This document shows, one piece after another, positions 54,641 through 63,792 of a stretch of 64,000 nucleotides of DNA. The stretch is from the NCBI RefSeq assembly GCF_001297705.1, contig NZ_LIRF01000004.1:496001-560000 (forward strand), given 5' to 3'. Origin of the DNA: Chryseobacterium sp. ERMR1:04. GTDB taxonomy: Bacteria > Bacteroidota > Bacteroidia > Flavobacteriales > Weeksellaceae. The notes under the pieces are model-generated. The model did no database searches. It was given only the letters and a program-made list of their open reading frames with translations, and had not been told where the DNA came from. The translations under genes were made by a program, and so were the position numbers. Numbering within the stretch: position 1 is the stretch's first letter; every line of letters begins with the position of its first letter.

Positions 54641-56059
54641 TTATCTGTTAACTTTTCTCGGCTTAACAGCAGCTTCAGGAATATCCTGTACCGTTCTAAA
54701 TCCGATATAACTTCTCGCTGAATCTTTTCTTTCCCAATCTCTTGCACCAGTCATAAGCATGTAACCTACGTCTTTCCAAGAACCACCTCTTACAGATTTA
54801 TTATTATCAGTTTTATTTTTAGTAGAAGGATTTAAAGTAGAAGAGAAACCGTATGAAGAATTGTTATAAGCAGACAATGTCCATTCAGAAACGTTTCCAG
54901 CCATATCAAACAACCCATATCCATTCTTCTTAAACTTCTTTACTGGAGCAGTATATGTATAAGTACCTTTTTTCTCGTCCTCCATGTAGTTACCTCTTTT
55001 CGGTTTAAAGTTTGCTAAGTAGCAACCTCTATCATCCATTAAATATGGACCACCCCAAGGGTAAGTAGCATTTTGCATACCACCTCTAGCTGCATATTCC
55101 CATTCGATTTCTGTAGGAAGACGGAATCTCAATGGTCTTTGTTTTTTTCTTTTTAAGCTTTCGTTGTAATCAGTTTTCAATTTAGATCTGAAAGTACAAT
55201 ACGCTCTTGCTTGGTCCCAAGTTACCCCAACAACAGGATAATCTTTATAAGCTTTATGCCAAAAATATTGTTCAAATAATGGCTCATTATAAGCAAAGTG
55301 GAAATCTTTTACCCAAACTGTAGTATCTGGATAGATGGCAATACTGGAATTTTTAAGGAAGTTTACCCCTCTTTCTTTTTCAGCAAGTGCAGCATCCATA
55401 TCTTCCCACTGATAATTATATTTTAATTTACTAACATCTAGGATTCTTTCGTTACCCATTCTTGATGAAGCTGGTAAATACAAAGATTCTAACACTTCTG
55501 CATATTCTACATCAGGATATTTTGTTGTACTCCAATGTAAAGGAATTTTCCAGTCTAATCTCTTATTTACATCAAATCCACCTTCTTCTCTACCTCCTTG
55601 TCCCTCTAAATACTCTTGATAAGGCGTTAAGTTTTCTTCTTTTTTAGCAAGGTATGCGTAATCTCCTATGCTTGCTCCTTTACGACCACCTTCACCGCCT
55701 TCTCCAGCAGCTTCAGCAAGTAAAGTTCTAGCAATTGAATCTCTTACATAGTTGATAAACACCCTGTATTCTGCATTAGTAGTTTCAGCTTCATCCATGA
55801 AGAAAGAAGAAACAGTAACCGTTTTCAATGCTGCTTTCTCAGGAGTATTTGTTGGATCCTGATCTGCTAAACCAGCAACAAATGATCCTGCAGGAATTGC
55901 TACCATTCCGTATGGTCTTTCCGCAACAAATGATTTTGTTTTTTCTCTTGGTATCAACTCTCCTTTTGTTCCTGGCTTCCCTACAGAAGAGCTTCCACCA
56001 CCTGAACAAGATACCGACGCTACCGACGCAGACAATAATAAAAGAAATATCCTTTTCAT
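54641..56059 (-). CDS. gldK: Gliding motility / type IX secretion lipoprotein GldK
   Basis: A 472-residue lipoprotein (signal ending VASVSC). The bulk is a formylglycine-generating-enzyme-like (SUMF1) domain with RLPTEIEWEYAARGG, YGLFDMAGNVSEW and YIGFRTVQD. In this family the domain is structural, not enzymatic. GldK forms the periplasmic ring with GldN. First gene of the gld block, about 110 bases after glmS, so it may have its own promoter or be read from upstream. Confidence 0.95.
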   Translation of the reverse strand: MKRIFLLLLSASVASVSCSGGGSSSVGKPGTKGELIPREKTKSFVAERPYGMVAIPAGSFVAGLADQDPTNTPEKAALKTVTVSSFFMDEAETTNAEYRVFINYVRDSIARTLLAEAAGEGGEGGRKGASIGDYAYLAKKEENLTPYQEYLEGQGGREEGGFDVNKRLDWKIPLHWSTTKYPDVEYAEVLESLYLPASSRMGNERILDVSKLKYNYQWEDMDAALAEKERGVNFLKNSSIAIYPDTTVWVKDFHFAYNEPLFEQYFWHKAYKDYPVVGVTWDQARAYCTFRSKLKTDYNESLKRKKQRPLRFRLPTEIEWEYAARGGMQNATYPWGGPYLMDDRGCYLANFKPKRGNYMEDEKKGTYTYTAPVKKFKKNGYGLFDMAGNVSEWTLSAYNNSSYGFSSTLNPSTKNKTDNNKSVRGGSWKDVGYMLMTGARDWERKDSARSYIGFRTVQDIPEAAVKPRKVNR

Positions 56060-56167
56060 GTTAATTTTTATAATTAAGCCGTAAATATATAATTTTTTTA
56101 AGAAACTTTTAAGATTTTTTTTGAAATAACGAAAGAAATCTAAATTTACTCTATTTACGAGTATGTT

Positions 56168-58021
56168 TTATTCTACAGTTACAGATTTCGCAAGGTTTCT
56201 CGGCTGATCTACATTGGCACCTCTATACACAGCGATATAATATGCTAAAAGCTGTAAAGGCACTGATGCAACAATTGGAGAGAAACATTCCGAAGTCTCA
56301 GGGATCTCAATAACATAGTCTGCCATTTCGCTTACCTGTGTATCTCCTCTATTTACTACTGCAATAATTTTTCCTTTTCTTGCCTTAATTTCCTGAACAT
56401 TACTTACAATCTTATCATAGTGCCCTTTTTTAGGAGCAATGATAACAATTGGCATATTTTCATCAATTAATGCAATAGGACCGTGCTTCATTTCTGCAGC
56501 AGGATATCCCTCAGCATGTATATAAGAGATTTCTTTTAGTTTTAATGCACCTTCAAGAGCTGCAGGATAGTTATATCCTCTTCCTAAGTATAAGAAGTTT
56601 GTAGCATCTACGAAATCTTTTGCAATACTCTGAGTTAATTCATGAGTAGCATTAAGGACATCTTCTATTTTCTTAGGAATAGCATCTAATTCAGCAATTA
56701 AGCTCATAAATTCAGCATTTCCTAAGTTACCATTATGTTTACCCAGTTTAAGTGCAATTAAACTAAGAATGGTAAGCTGAGCTGTAAATGCTTTTGTAGA
56801 AGCTACCCCAATCTCAGGTCCTGCGTGAGTATATGAACCTGCATCTGTAATTCTAGCAATAGATGAATCTACCACATTACATATACCATATATAAATGCA
56901 CCTCTTTCTTTAGCTAATTTTAATGCTGCCATTGTATCAGCAGTTTCTCCCGATTGAGAAATAGCAATTACAACATCTTTATCCGTAATAATAGGATTTC
57001 TATATCTGAATTCTGATGCGTATTCTACTTCTACTGGAATTCTCGCGTATTCCTCGATAAGATATTCACCAATAAGTCCTGCATGCCAAGATGTTCCGCA
57101 AGCAATGATGATAATTCTGTTTGCATTTTTGAACTTCTCAACATGATCCCAAATTCCAGCCATTTTGATTACTCCTTCATCAAGAATCAATCTACCTCTC
57201 ATTGTATCATGTACAGATTTTGGTTGCTCAAAAATTTCTTTCAGCATAAAGTGCTCGTAACCACCTTTCTCAATCTGCTCTAAACTCAATTTAAGTTTCT
57301 GAATTTCAGGCTCAATTTTAGAATTATCATTAATAGTTCTGATATCTACTCCATTTTCCAATGAAATAGTCGCCATATGGCCTTCTTCTAAATAAATTGC
57401 TTCTTTGGTAAACTCCACAAAAGGAGAAGCATCAGATGCAATAAAGTATTCTTTTTCACCAATACCAATAGCTAATGGAGAACCTAATCTTCCAACTACC
57501 AATACTCCTGGATAGTCTTCATGCATTACTGTAATTGCATAGGCACCGTACACCTCATTAAGAGCATATCTTACTGCTGTTGGGAAATCCATTTCAATAT
57601 TAAGATCCATAAAATACTGGATAAGATTGACCAATACTTCAGTATCTGTTTCTGATTTGAATGTAAATCCTTTTCCAGTAAGCATTTTTTTTATGGTATC
57701 ATAATTTTCAATGATACCATTATGAATAATTGCAATCTTATTATTATTAGATAAATGCGGATGAGAGTTTCTATCACTTGGAACACCATGAGTAGCCCAA
57801 CGTGTATGTCCCATTCCTATTGTAGCAGTTCCTTTTAAATGGCTAGCAATATTAACAAGATCTTCTACTTTACCTTTTGTTTTTTCAACTTCAAGCTTGT
57901 TATTTTTATCTTCAAGAACAATCCCTGCACTATCATACCCCCTATATTCTAATCTTCTAAGACCATTGATTACTATTTCGTAAGCGTCTTGAAAACCTGT
58001 ATATCCTACTATTCCGCACAT
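56168..58021 (-). CDS. glmS: Glutamine--fructose-6-phosphate aminotransferase (isomerizing)
   Basis: A 617-residue enzyme that makes glucosamine 6-phosphate from fructose 6-phosphate and glutamine, the first step toward UDP-GlcNAc. The N-terminal Cys2 nucleophile (MCGIVGYTGFQDAYE) belongs to the glutaminase domain (1-240). Two SIS domains follow (about 290-430 and 460-600; ACGTSWHAGL, SQSGETADT), and it ends in LAKSVTVE as expected. Located between the gld block and DUF4270. No glmS ribozyme is seen upstream, where only 25 bases separate it from the previous gene. Confidence 0.97.
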   Translation of the reverse strand: MCGIVGYTGFQDAYEIVINGLRRLEYRGYDSAGIVLEDKNNKLEVEKTKGKVEDLVNIASHLKGTATIGMGHTRWATHGVPSDRNSHPHLSNNNKIAIIHNGIIENYDTIKKMLTGKGFTFKSETDTEVLVNLIQYFMDLNIEMDFPTAVRYALNEVYGAYAITVMHEDYPGVLVVGRLGSPLAIGIGEKEYFIASDASPFVEFTKEAIYLEEGHMATISLENGVDIRTINDNSKIEPEIQKLKLSLEQIEKGGYEHFMLKEIFEQPKSVHDTMRGRLILDEGVIKMAGIWDHVEKFKNANRIIIIACGTSWHAGLIGEYLIEEYARIPVEVEYASEFRYRNPIITDKDVVIAISQSGETADTMAALKLAKERGAFIYGICNVVDSSIARITDAGSYTHAGPEIGVASTKAFTAQLTILSLIALKLGKHNGNLGNAEFMSLIAELDAIPKKIEDVLNATHELTQSIAKDFVDATNFLYLGRGYNYPAALEGALKLKEISYIHAEGYPAAEMKHGPIALIDENMPIVIIAPKKGHYDKIVSNVQEIKARKGKIIAVVNRGDTQVSEMADYVIEIPETSECFSPIVASVPLQLLAYYIAVYRGANVDQPRNLAKSVTVE

Positions 58022-58046
58022 AATTTTATCAAGTGTTTTTTAGTTT

Positions 58047-59609
58047 TTATTTTGTTCCGTAAATAATTATTAATTGCATTCTATGAGCATCTGTCGATTT
58101 AGACCCTATAAATACCGCTCTGTCCACAGCATATGGTCTTGATGTATATTGATATCCAGCTAAACTACCTGCTGTATTAGTTAAAAAGTTACCTAAATCA
58201 ATCTTAAAATATTTATTAGCAATAGCTTCATCAGTAAGAGTACCGTCAGCTGCCTCAACAATATCTTTTACAGATTTTGTAACCGTAAATTCATAATAGC
58301 TAGGATTCTTATCTAAATTATAAGCTCTGTAAAGTGCAAAATTGTTAGATGCTGTCAAATTAACTAAATCTGTTGTAAATGCTGTAGTAACACCATTTGC
58401 ATCTTTATCCCTCTGAACAATTGTGAAATTTTTAGGCTTTGCATATTGATTCGTCCAATTAACATCATCAGTATATACTCTGATTTTCGCACTGATAATA
58501 GCTGCTTTATTATTTTTATATTTCTTTTTAAGCTCGTTAATTGTTTCAACAAGAGGAAGTTTAACCCCTATTGAAGGACCACCCATACCCTGAGCGTATA
58601 ATCTTTCGTCTCCTGTATTTTGATTACTTCCGTCAATTGCAGCTTTAGAAGGTGTTCCAAATCTGTCATATTCATAATTTCCAATGTGAGCGTTCGCTGA
58701 ACCTAGAGCAAATGTATATGTTGTTTGTGGTCTTGTTATAGTACCATTATCATTTTTATCATTTTTATAGTACATCACTAACTCCATATCATTAGGAGAA
58801 AACTGAGTCAAATAGGCATCACTTTCTTCAACAGAAAGTTTCAATCCTTTGAAATGTCTAATAAAATTCGATACATCACTAAGCTCTGGCTGACCTTTCT
58901 TATCAAGAATTTTAGTCTTGAAGAAACTTGCTGATAAAGGAATTCTAAATCCTACCGCTGATGTAAACAATGAAGATGCATCTGAAGTTTTAGTAATCGT
59001 TACAGAATTCACCGTTCCTGTGAAATCTTTTCTTCCTAGTTCCTCTCCAGAACCATAAACTTTATTTGAGTAAGCAATATCAGCAGCCCCATTTAAGAAT
59101 TCAGTAACCTCATTTACTTTTATCGTAAGTTTAGGAGCTTTTGTTCTTCCATATTTGATGGCAGGGTAAGTATTTACCACCTTTTTAGCGGGCACATTTC
59201 CATCTGGATATGTATAGCTTTCATTGGTCGTTGTTGTAATAGAATCTGAAGCGTAAGTAGGTTTAATCACCAAAACAACAGAGTCTATCGCTGCATTAGT
59301 TCCAAAATCAGGATTATAACTTGGCAATCTTAACTGTGTATAATAAGAAGCTTTCTGCTTGCCGAACTGGGCATCTTGTACGCCTCCCAAAGTGGCTAGT
59401 CCTAATTTGGCAGCATCACTTCTAATACTATCATTATTATTAATGTTATAGGCAATAAGAGGATAAGATACCTCTTCCCCATGTGCAGCTCCGTCTAAGA
59501 ATAATTGTTCACCTAAAGAATCCGGATCGGGTTCGCAATTATAAAGCAATACACTTCCAAAAATCGCCAAAGAAATTATGGCGAAAGCTTTTTTAATACT
59601 ATAAGTCAT
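58047..59609 (-). CDS. DUF4270 domain-containing lipoprotein
   Basis: A 520-residue protein with a lipoprotein-type signal (Cys near residue 26 in LLYNCEPDPDS). It matches the Bacteroidota DUF4270 family, a large beta-rich exported protein commonly encoded next to the short GT5 synthase and panC. Function unknown. It starts 13 bases after the synthase gene and is followed by glmS after 25 bases, so the three form an operon. Confidence 0.85.
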   Translation of the reverse strand: MTYSIKKAFAIISLAIFGSVLLYNCEPDPDSLGEQLFLDGAAHGEEVSYPLIAYNINNNDSIRSDAAKLGLATLGGVQDAQFGKQKASYYTQLRLPSYNPDFGTNAAIDSVVLVIKPTYASDSITTTTNESYTYPDGNVPAKKVVNTYPAIKYGRTKAPKLTIKVNEVTEFLNGAADIAYSNKVYGSGEELGRKDFTGTVNSVTITKTSDASSLFTSAVGFRIPLSASFFKTKILDKKGQPELSDVSNFIRHFKGLKLSVEESDAYLTQFSPNDMELVMYYKNDKNDNGTITRPQTTYTFALGSANAHIGNYEYDRFGTPSKAAIDGSNQNTGDERLYAQGMGGPSIGVKLPLVETINELKKKYKNNKAAIISAKIRVYTDDVNWTNQYAKPKNFTIVQRDKDANGVTTAFTTDLVNLTASNNFALYRAYNLDKNPSYYEFTVTKSVKDIVEAADGTLTDEAIANKYFKIDLGNFLTNTAGSLAGYQYTSRPYAVDRAVFIGSKSTDAHRMQLIIIYGTK

Positions 59610-59622
59610 TAAAATGTGTTTT

Positions 59623-60393
59623 TTAATAAAGTTGGTTTATAGAATCCACATCGAGATATTCAGATTTTGTAGTTGTAGTTTCGTTGAAGGCTTTATCTAA
59701 GTCTCCATCTAGGAATTCATCTCCTTTTACGACTGCGTCTACATAGTTCATACTTTCAATTACAAAACTTTGAACACTCGGATTATCTAACGCTTTTAAT
59801 CCTGAAATATTGTCAAATTTCAATTTTTCAGTTATTTTTTTATCAAATGCAGCATCCTTTTCATTATATAATGAAAGAACAATTTTCGCATCTTTGAAAT
59901 AAGTATCTGATTCGTAGTACGTTTTAAGATAAATTGGAACGAAAGAAGCCATCCATCCGTTAAGATGAATAACATCAGGTACCCAATTCAACTTTTTAAT
60001 CGTCTCAATTACTCCTCTGGCAAAGAAGATTGCTCTTTCGTCATTATCGTCGAAAGGAACTCCTTCATCATCAAAGTAATATTGTTTTCTTTTGAAGTAT
60101 TCTTCATTGTCTATAAAGTAAACCTGCAATCTTTCCCCCGGAAGAGATGCTACTTTAATAATTAGAGGCTGATCTAGATCATTAATAATAATATTCATTC
60201 CAGAAAGGCGAATAACCTCGTGAAGCTGGAATTTTCTCTCACTTATTTGTCCAAATCTTGGCATAAAAACTCTTACATCATTGCCTTCATTGTGCATCTT
60301 AAGTGCCATTTTGTTTACCACTGTAGCCATATTAGTGTCTTCTTGATATGGATACATCTCTGTAGTAATGTACAGTATTTTTTGATTCGGCAT
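59623..60393 (-). CDS. Glycogen/starch synthase N-terminal domain protein (GT5-like, short)
   Basis: A 256-residue protein that matches only the N-terminal Rossmann half of GT5 glycogen synthases (ILYITTEMYPYQ, PRFGQISERKFQLHEV, PDVIHLNGWMASFVPIYLK). The C-terminal half with the nucleotide-sugar site is absent, and the usual N-terminal KTGGL motif is replaced. Full-length enzymes have about 470-500 residues. The short form is regular in Flavobacteriia at this locus, so it is not a recent truncation. Catalysis on its own is doubtful. Confidence 0.8.
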   Translation of the reverse strand: MPNQKILYITTEMYPYQEDTNMATVVNKMALKMHNEGNDVRVFMPRFGQISERKFQLHEVIRLSGMNIIINDLDQPLIIKVASLPGERLQVYFIDNEEYFKRKQYYFDDEGVPFDDNDERAIFFARGVIETIKKLNWVPDVIHLNGWMASFVPIYLKTYYESDTYFKDAKIVLSLYNEKDAAFDKKITEKLKFDNISGLKALDNPSVQSFVIESMNYVDAVVKGDEFLDGDLDKAFNETTTTKSEYLDVDSINQLY

Positions 60394-60563
60394 AAACTTC
60401 TATCTAATTTTTTTTAAAAATGCTTAATGCGCAAAATTACAAAAAAACATCCAACATTATTTTAATTAACATTTTTTTACGAAAATTACCTTTTCCAAAT
60501 TGCTAATACCGCACTTTATTATGTGATATTTTTAGTATTTTTGAATTGCTATTAAAATAAACT

Positions 60564-61412
60564 ATGGAAGTTTTAAAAAACAAAAAAACACTTCAGGATT
60601 TCATTGAAAGACAGAAAGAAATGGGCAAAAGAATAGGTTTTGCCCCAACAATGGGAGCCTTACACAAGGGCCATCTATCTCTGTATGAGGCTGCAAAAAA
60701 AGAAAATGATCTAGTAATTTCTTCAATTTTTGTAAACCCAACGCAGTTTAATAATCCCGAAGATCTTGAAAAATATCCTAGAGATGTGAATAGAGATCTC
60801 TTAATTTTAAAGAATTCAGGACTGGTTGACGCTGTTTACATCCCCAATGTAGAAGATATTTACCCGGAAAAAGCAGTAAGCCAACACTATGATTTTGGAG
60901 GTTTAGAGAATGAAATGGAAGGAAAGTCCAGACCGGGTCATTTTGACGGTGTTGGAACAGTCGTTGAAGAGCTCTTCAAACAAGTAAAGCCCGACAATGC
61001 TTATTTTGGTGAAAAAGATTTTCAGCAATTAGCTATTATTAAAAAAATGGTAGAAAAAAAGCATCTTACGGTAAAAATAAAAGGAGTTCCTATTTATAGA
61101 GCAGAAAATGGATTAGCATTAAGTTCAAGAAACCAAAGACTCCATGAAGACCGAAGAGAAGCTTCAAAAGTTATTTACGAGATATTAACGAAAGTGAATG
61201 AGTGGTTCAGAGTGGTAACCATTCCGGAAATCAAAGTAAGAGTTCAGGATATGTTAGATCATCAACAAGGAATGCAATTGGAATACTTTCTTATCGCAGA
61301 TGAAGAAACACTAAAGGAAACTGATTTCTTTTATAAAGACAGAAAATTCAGAGCTTTTATCGTGGTAATGGTAGATGGTGTGAGATTGATCGACAATATG
61401 CATTTAGAATAG
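60564..61412 (+). CDS. panC: Pantoate--beta-alanine ligase
   Basis: A 282-residue enzyme that joins pantoate and beta-alanine with ATP to make pantothenate. The HIGH-type motif is in PTMGALHKGHLSLYEAA, with FVNPTQFNNPEDLEKYPR, FGEKDFQQLAIIKKM and LALSSRNQRL as the other signatures. All catalytic residues appear present. Divergent from the GT5-like gene over a 170-base gap. Confidence 0.96.
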   Translation: MEVLKNKKTLQDFIERQKEMGKRIGFAPTMGALHKGHLSLYEAAKKENDLVISSIFVNPTQFNNPEDLEKYPRDVNRDLLILKNSGLVDAVYIPNVEDIYPEKAVSQHYDFGGLENEMEGKSRPGHFDGVGTVVEELFKQVKPDNAYFGEKDFQQLAIIKKMVEKKHLTVKIKGVPIYRAENGLALSSRNQRLHEDRREASKVIYEILTKVNEWFRVVTIPEIKVRVQDMLDHQQGMQLEYFLIADEETLKETDFFYKDRKFRAFIVVMVDGVRLIDNMHLE

Positions 61413-61508
61413 GATAGACATAAAAAATCAAAGGCTACCGTTAGGAAGCCTTTGAACACCAAATCACAAAATATTAATATGAAAAAAATTTACTTTTCAG
61501 TAAACTTG

Positions 61509-61581
61509 TGACCCGGCTGGGATTCGAACCCAGGACCCATACATTAAAAGTGTATTGCTCTACCAGCTGAGCTACCGAGTC
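61509..61581 (-). tRNA. tRNA-Lys (TTT), copy 1
   Basis: A 73-base gene on the minus strand. The acceptor stem GACTCGG pairs with CCGGGTC plus the discriminator A. The D arm is GCTCAGCTGGTAGAGC, the anticodon loop CTTTTAA (anticodon TTT), and the T arm GGTTCGAATCC. CCA is not encoded. Identical to the copy at 61781-61853. Confidence 0.95.
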
Positions 61582-61656
61582 GGTCACTAAATTTGAGATT
61601 GCAAAGGTATAAAAAATATTTTACATACTCAAATAAAATTTCATTTTTTTTTGCAG

Positions 61657-61739
61657 TGCCTGCGACTGGATTCGAACCAGCACATCCGTTGGAAACCACC
61701 CCCTCAAGATGGCGTGTCTACCAATTTCACCACGCAGGC
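61657..61739 (-). tRNA. tRNA-Leu (GAG)
   Basis: An 83-base gene on the minus strand with a long variable arm, as in class II tRNAs. Acceptor GCCTGCG / CGCAGGC plus A. The anticodon stem CCATC / GGTGG encloses TTGAGGG, giving anticodon GAG. T arm GGTTCGAATCC. Confidence 0.93.
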
Positions 61740-61780
61740 TAAAAAGAATTACAAAAATCTAGTAATCATTTTTTCGCTTG

Positions 61781-61853
61781 TGACCCGGCTGGGATTCGAA
61801 CCCAGGACCCATACATTAAAAGTGTATTGCTCTACCAGCTGAGCTACCGAGTC
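61781..61853 (-). tRNA. tRNA-Lys (TTT), copy 2
   Basis: Same 73 bases as copy 1, also on the minus strand. The identity extends a few bases past both ends, consistent with a local duplication or gene conversion. Confidence 0.95.
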
Positions 61854-61967
61854 GGTCACTTTGATAACGATTTGCAGTTGTGTATTGTTCCTCGTTTTCA
61901 GTGGTGCAAAGATAGGACTTTTTTCATTATCTCAAAACTTTTTCGCAAATTTGTTTAAAAAAAATTC

Positions 61968-62482
61968 ATGATTATTTCATTGGTAGGGTACATGGGGAGT
62001 GGCAAATCTCACATTTCCAAAATATTAAGCGAAAAAATAAATTTTAAATTAATTGACCTAGATAAAGAGATTTCTAGGCGAAATAAATTAACCATTCCCG
62101 AAATTTTCGAAAAAAAGGGTGAAATTTACTTTAGAAAGCTAGAAAGGGAAACTTTGGAAGAGCTATTGGCTACTGAAGAAAATCTTATTTTAAGCCTTGG
62201 TGGGGGAACTCCTGTTTATTATAATAACATGGAGATTATAAATATGAACTCTAAAAGTGTTTTTTTAAGAGCTTCTATTAAAACTTTATCAGAAAGGATT
62301 TCAAAACAAAAGAGAAAAGGCCGATAATAGCCAACATTTCGGATGAAAACCTTCCTGAATTTATTGCTAAGCATTTATTCGAAAGAAACGAATTCTATAG
62401 CAAAGCACAGTTTAATGTAAATACAGATTCCAGAGAACCGGAAGATATCGTTAATGAAATTATTGAAAAATTGTATTTATAA
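61968..62482 (+). pseudogene. aroK: Shikimate kinase, interrupted by a one-base frameshift
   Basis: The first 119 residues (61968-62327) hold the P-loop GYMGSGKSHISKIL, the DxD-type LIDLDKEI, FRKLERETLEELL and the GGGTP motif. The frame ends prematurely after KQKRKGR. Adding one A in the run near 62303-62315 restores RPIIANISDENLPEFIAKHL through to IVNEIIEKLYL, ending at 62482. The enzyme phosphorylates shikimate in aromatic amino acid synthesis and is normally needed. The A-run location makes a sequencing error at least as likely as a real mutation. Confidence 0.85.
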
Positions 62483-62929
62483 ATCTTTTTCAATTTTCTC
62501 ATCATCATTTGAGTCCTCTTTCTCACCAAAAAAGTCATCCCAGTCTGTAAAATCTGCAGCGATATCATTTCCTGCATATTCATCCATGTCTCGTCTGTCT
62601 TTTTTGGTGGGTCTTCCTTCTCCCCTAATTCTATAGTAGTCTTGGGTCATTTTACGCAATTTGAGTGTTTCATATTGCTCCTTATCAGTCACGTCTTTGA
62701 TATGAAGAGGAACCAGCTTTGCACCCATTCTGCTTTTAGGGATCTGAATGACTTTAATCTTGTAATCAATTTGATTTTTACGGATCTTAATGACATCACC
62801 CTCCTTCACCTCTTTAGAAGACTTTACAACCGATTCGCCAATGGAAACTCTATTTTTCTTAATCTCCTCAGTAGCAATGGTTCTCGTCTTATAAAAACGA
62901 ATGCTCCATAAAAATTTATCTATTCTCAT
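62477..62929 (-). CDS. S4-domain RNA-binding protein (Hsp15 family)
   Basis: A 150-residue protein with an N-terminal S4 domain (MRIDKFLWSIRFYKTRTIAT ... GDVIKIRKNQ) and the Hsp15-like GRPTKKDRRDMDEY segment. The C-terminus is acidic. Hsp15 binds stalled 50S subunits and recycles them. It is convergent with aroK, overlapping its restored end by 6 bases. Confidence 0.87.
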   Translation of the reverse strand: MRIDKFLWSIRFYKTRTIATEEIKKNRVSIGESVVKSSKEVKEGDVIKIRKNQIDYKIKVIQIPKSRMGAKLVPLHIKDVTDKEQYETLKLRKMTQDYYRIRGEGRPTKKDRRDMDEYAGNDIAADFTDWDDFFGEKEDSNDDEKIEKDL

Positions 62930-62983
62930 AATTTTTTATACTTTTGTCGTTATATTATTTGTAAAGTAATCAAAGTTTTTGAA

Positions 62984-63724
62984 ATGAAAAAAATATTTTT
63001 ATATATCCTTATGGGATCTTTATGCTTTTCTGCATGTAAAAAGGATGATGATGTGGCAACTTATGTAGAACCAGAAGACATCGCAGTACAAAATACTTAT
63101 GATGATCAATCTATCGATAAGTTTTTAGATGCTAATTATTTGGATACCCAAGGAAATATAAAGGCCTTCAGTGCTACAGATACAGCCGATGATCATCAGA
63201 CAAAACTAAGTGCATTAGTTCCTGCTCCCGTTAAACTTCCTTCAGGTGTAGTTTATATTACAAGAACTGGAGCTCAGCCTAATCCTGGAACGACTATTGG
63301 CTCTTCTGACATCCTTAGAGTAATGATGAGAGCTAGAACTTATCTTGCCGCAAATACAGATGGAAACGTAGCATTTATTGGAGCATCAGATTTCATCAAT
63401 ACAATTGATGGTGGAGGTTCTCCTATCACTGATCCAATGTATTTTTATTATGTGACAAATACTGTTTTGAACAAGGCTACAACTGACGCAGCAAAACAAA
63501 GAAATTATTATGAAATTGAAGGTTTTAAAGAAGGTTTACAGAAATTCAAAGCATTTGATATTCCTAATGGAAGTCCATACAACTTACAAGGTGTAATCAT
63601 TGTACCATCAAGAGCTGCTTATGCGAGAGATGCTAATTATTATAGTACTGGCTTTAGAAATAGAACTTTTGTTTTCAACTTCCAAGTTTATGGAACAAAG
63701 GCAAGACCTGCCGATCAAGACTAA
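62984..63724 (+). CDS. FKBP-like lipoprotein
   Basis: A 246-residue lipoprotein (signal ending CFSAC, Cys about residue 18). The second half has the FKBP pattern: SGVVYITRTGAQPNPGTT at the start, EGFKEGLQKFKAF in the middle and GVIIVPSRAAYARD near the end (the FKBP motifs G-x-x-E-G-L and I-P-x-x-x-A-Y-G). Several active-site aromatic positions look changed, so isomerase activity is uncertain. An envelope folding helper is inferred. Confidence 0.65.
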   Translation: MKKIFLYILMGSLCFSACKKDDDVATYVEPEDIAVQNTYDDQSIDKFLDANYLDTQGNIKAFSATDTADDHQTKLSALVPAPVKLPSGVVYITRTGAQPNPGTTIGSSDILRVMMRARTYLAANTDGNVAFIGASDFINTIDGGGSPITDPMYFYYVTNTVLNKATTDAAKQRNYYEIEGFKEGLQKFKAFDIPNGSPYNLQGVIIVPSRAAYARDANYYSTGFRNRTFVFNFQVYGTKARPADQD

Positions 63725-63743
63725 TTCATATTAAAATATAACG

Positions 63744-63775
63744 ACAAAAGCCTCAATTTTAATTGAGGCTTTTGT
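63744..63775. terminator. Bidirectional terminator
   Basis: ACAAAAGCCTCAATT pairs perfectly with AATTGAGGCTTTTGT, between convergent genes, with T-rich flanks. Confidence 0.85.
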
Positions 63776-63792
63776 TATTTTGAAATTCGAGT

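Noticed and set aside
56022..58046. glmS ribozyme or riboswitch
   Set aside because: Only 25 bases separate glmS from the preceding gene, with no structured leader.
61651..61842. Plus-strand reading frame across the tRNA genes
   Set aside because: It overlaps tRNA-Leu and tRNA-Lys on the opposite strand; chance frame.
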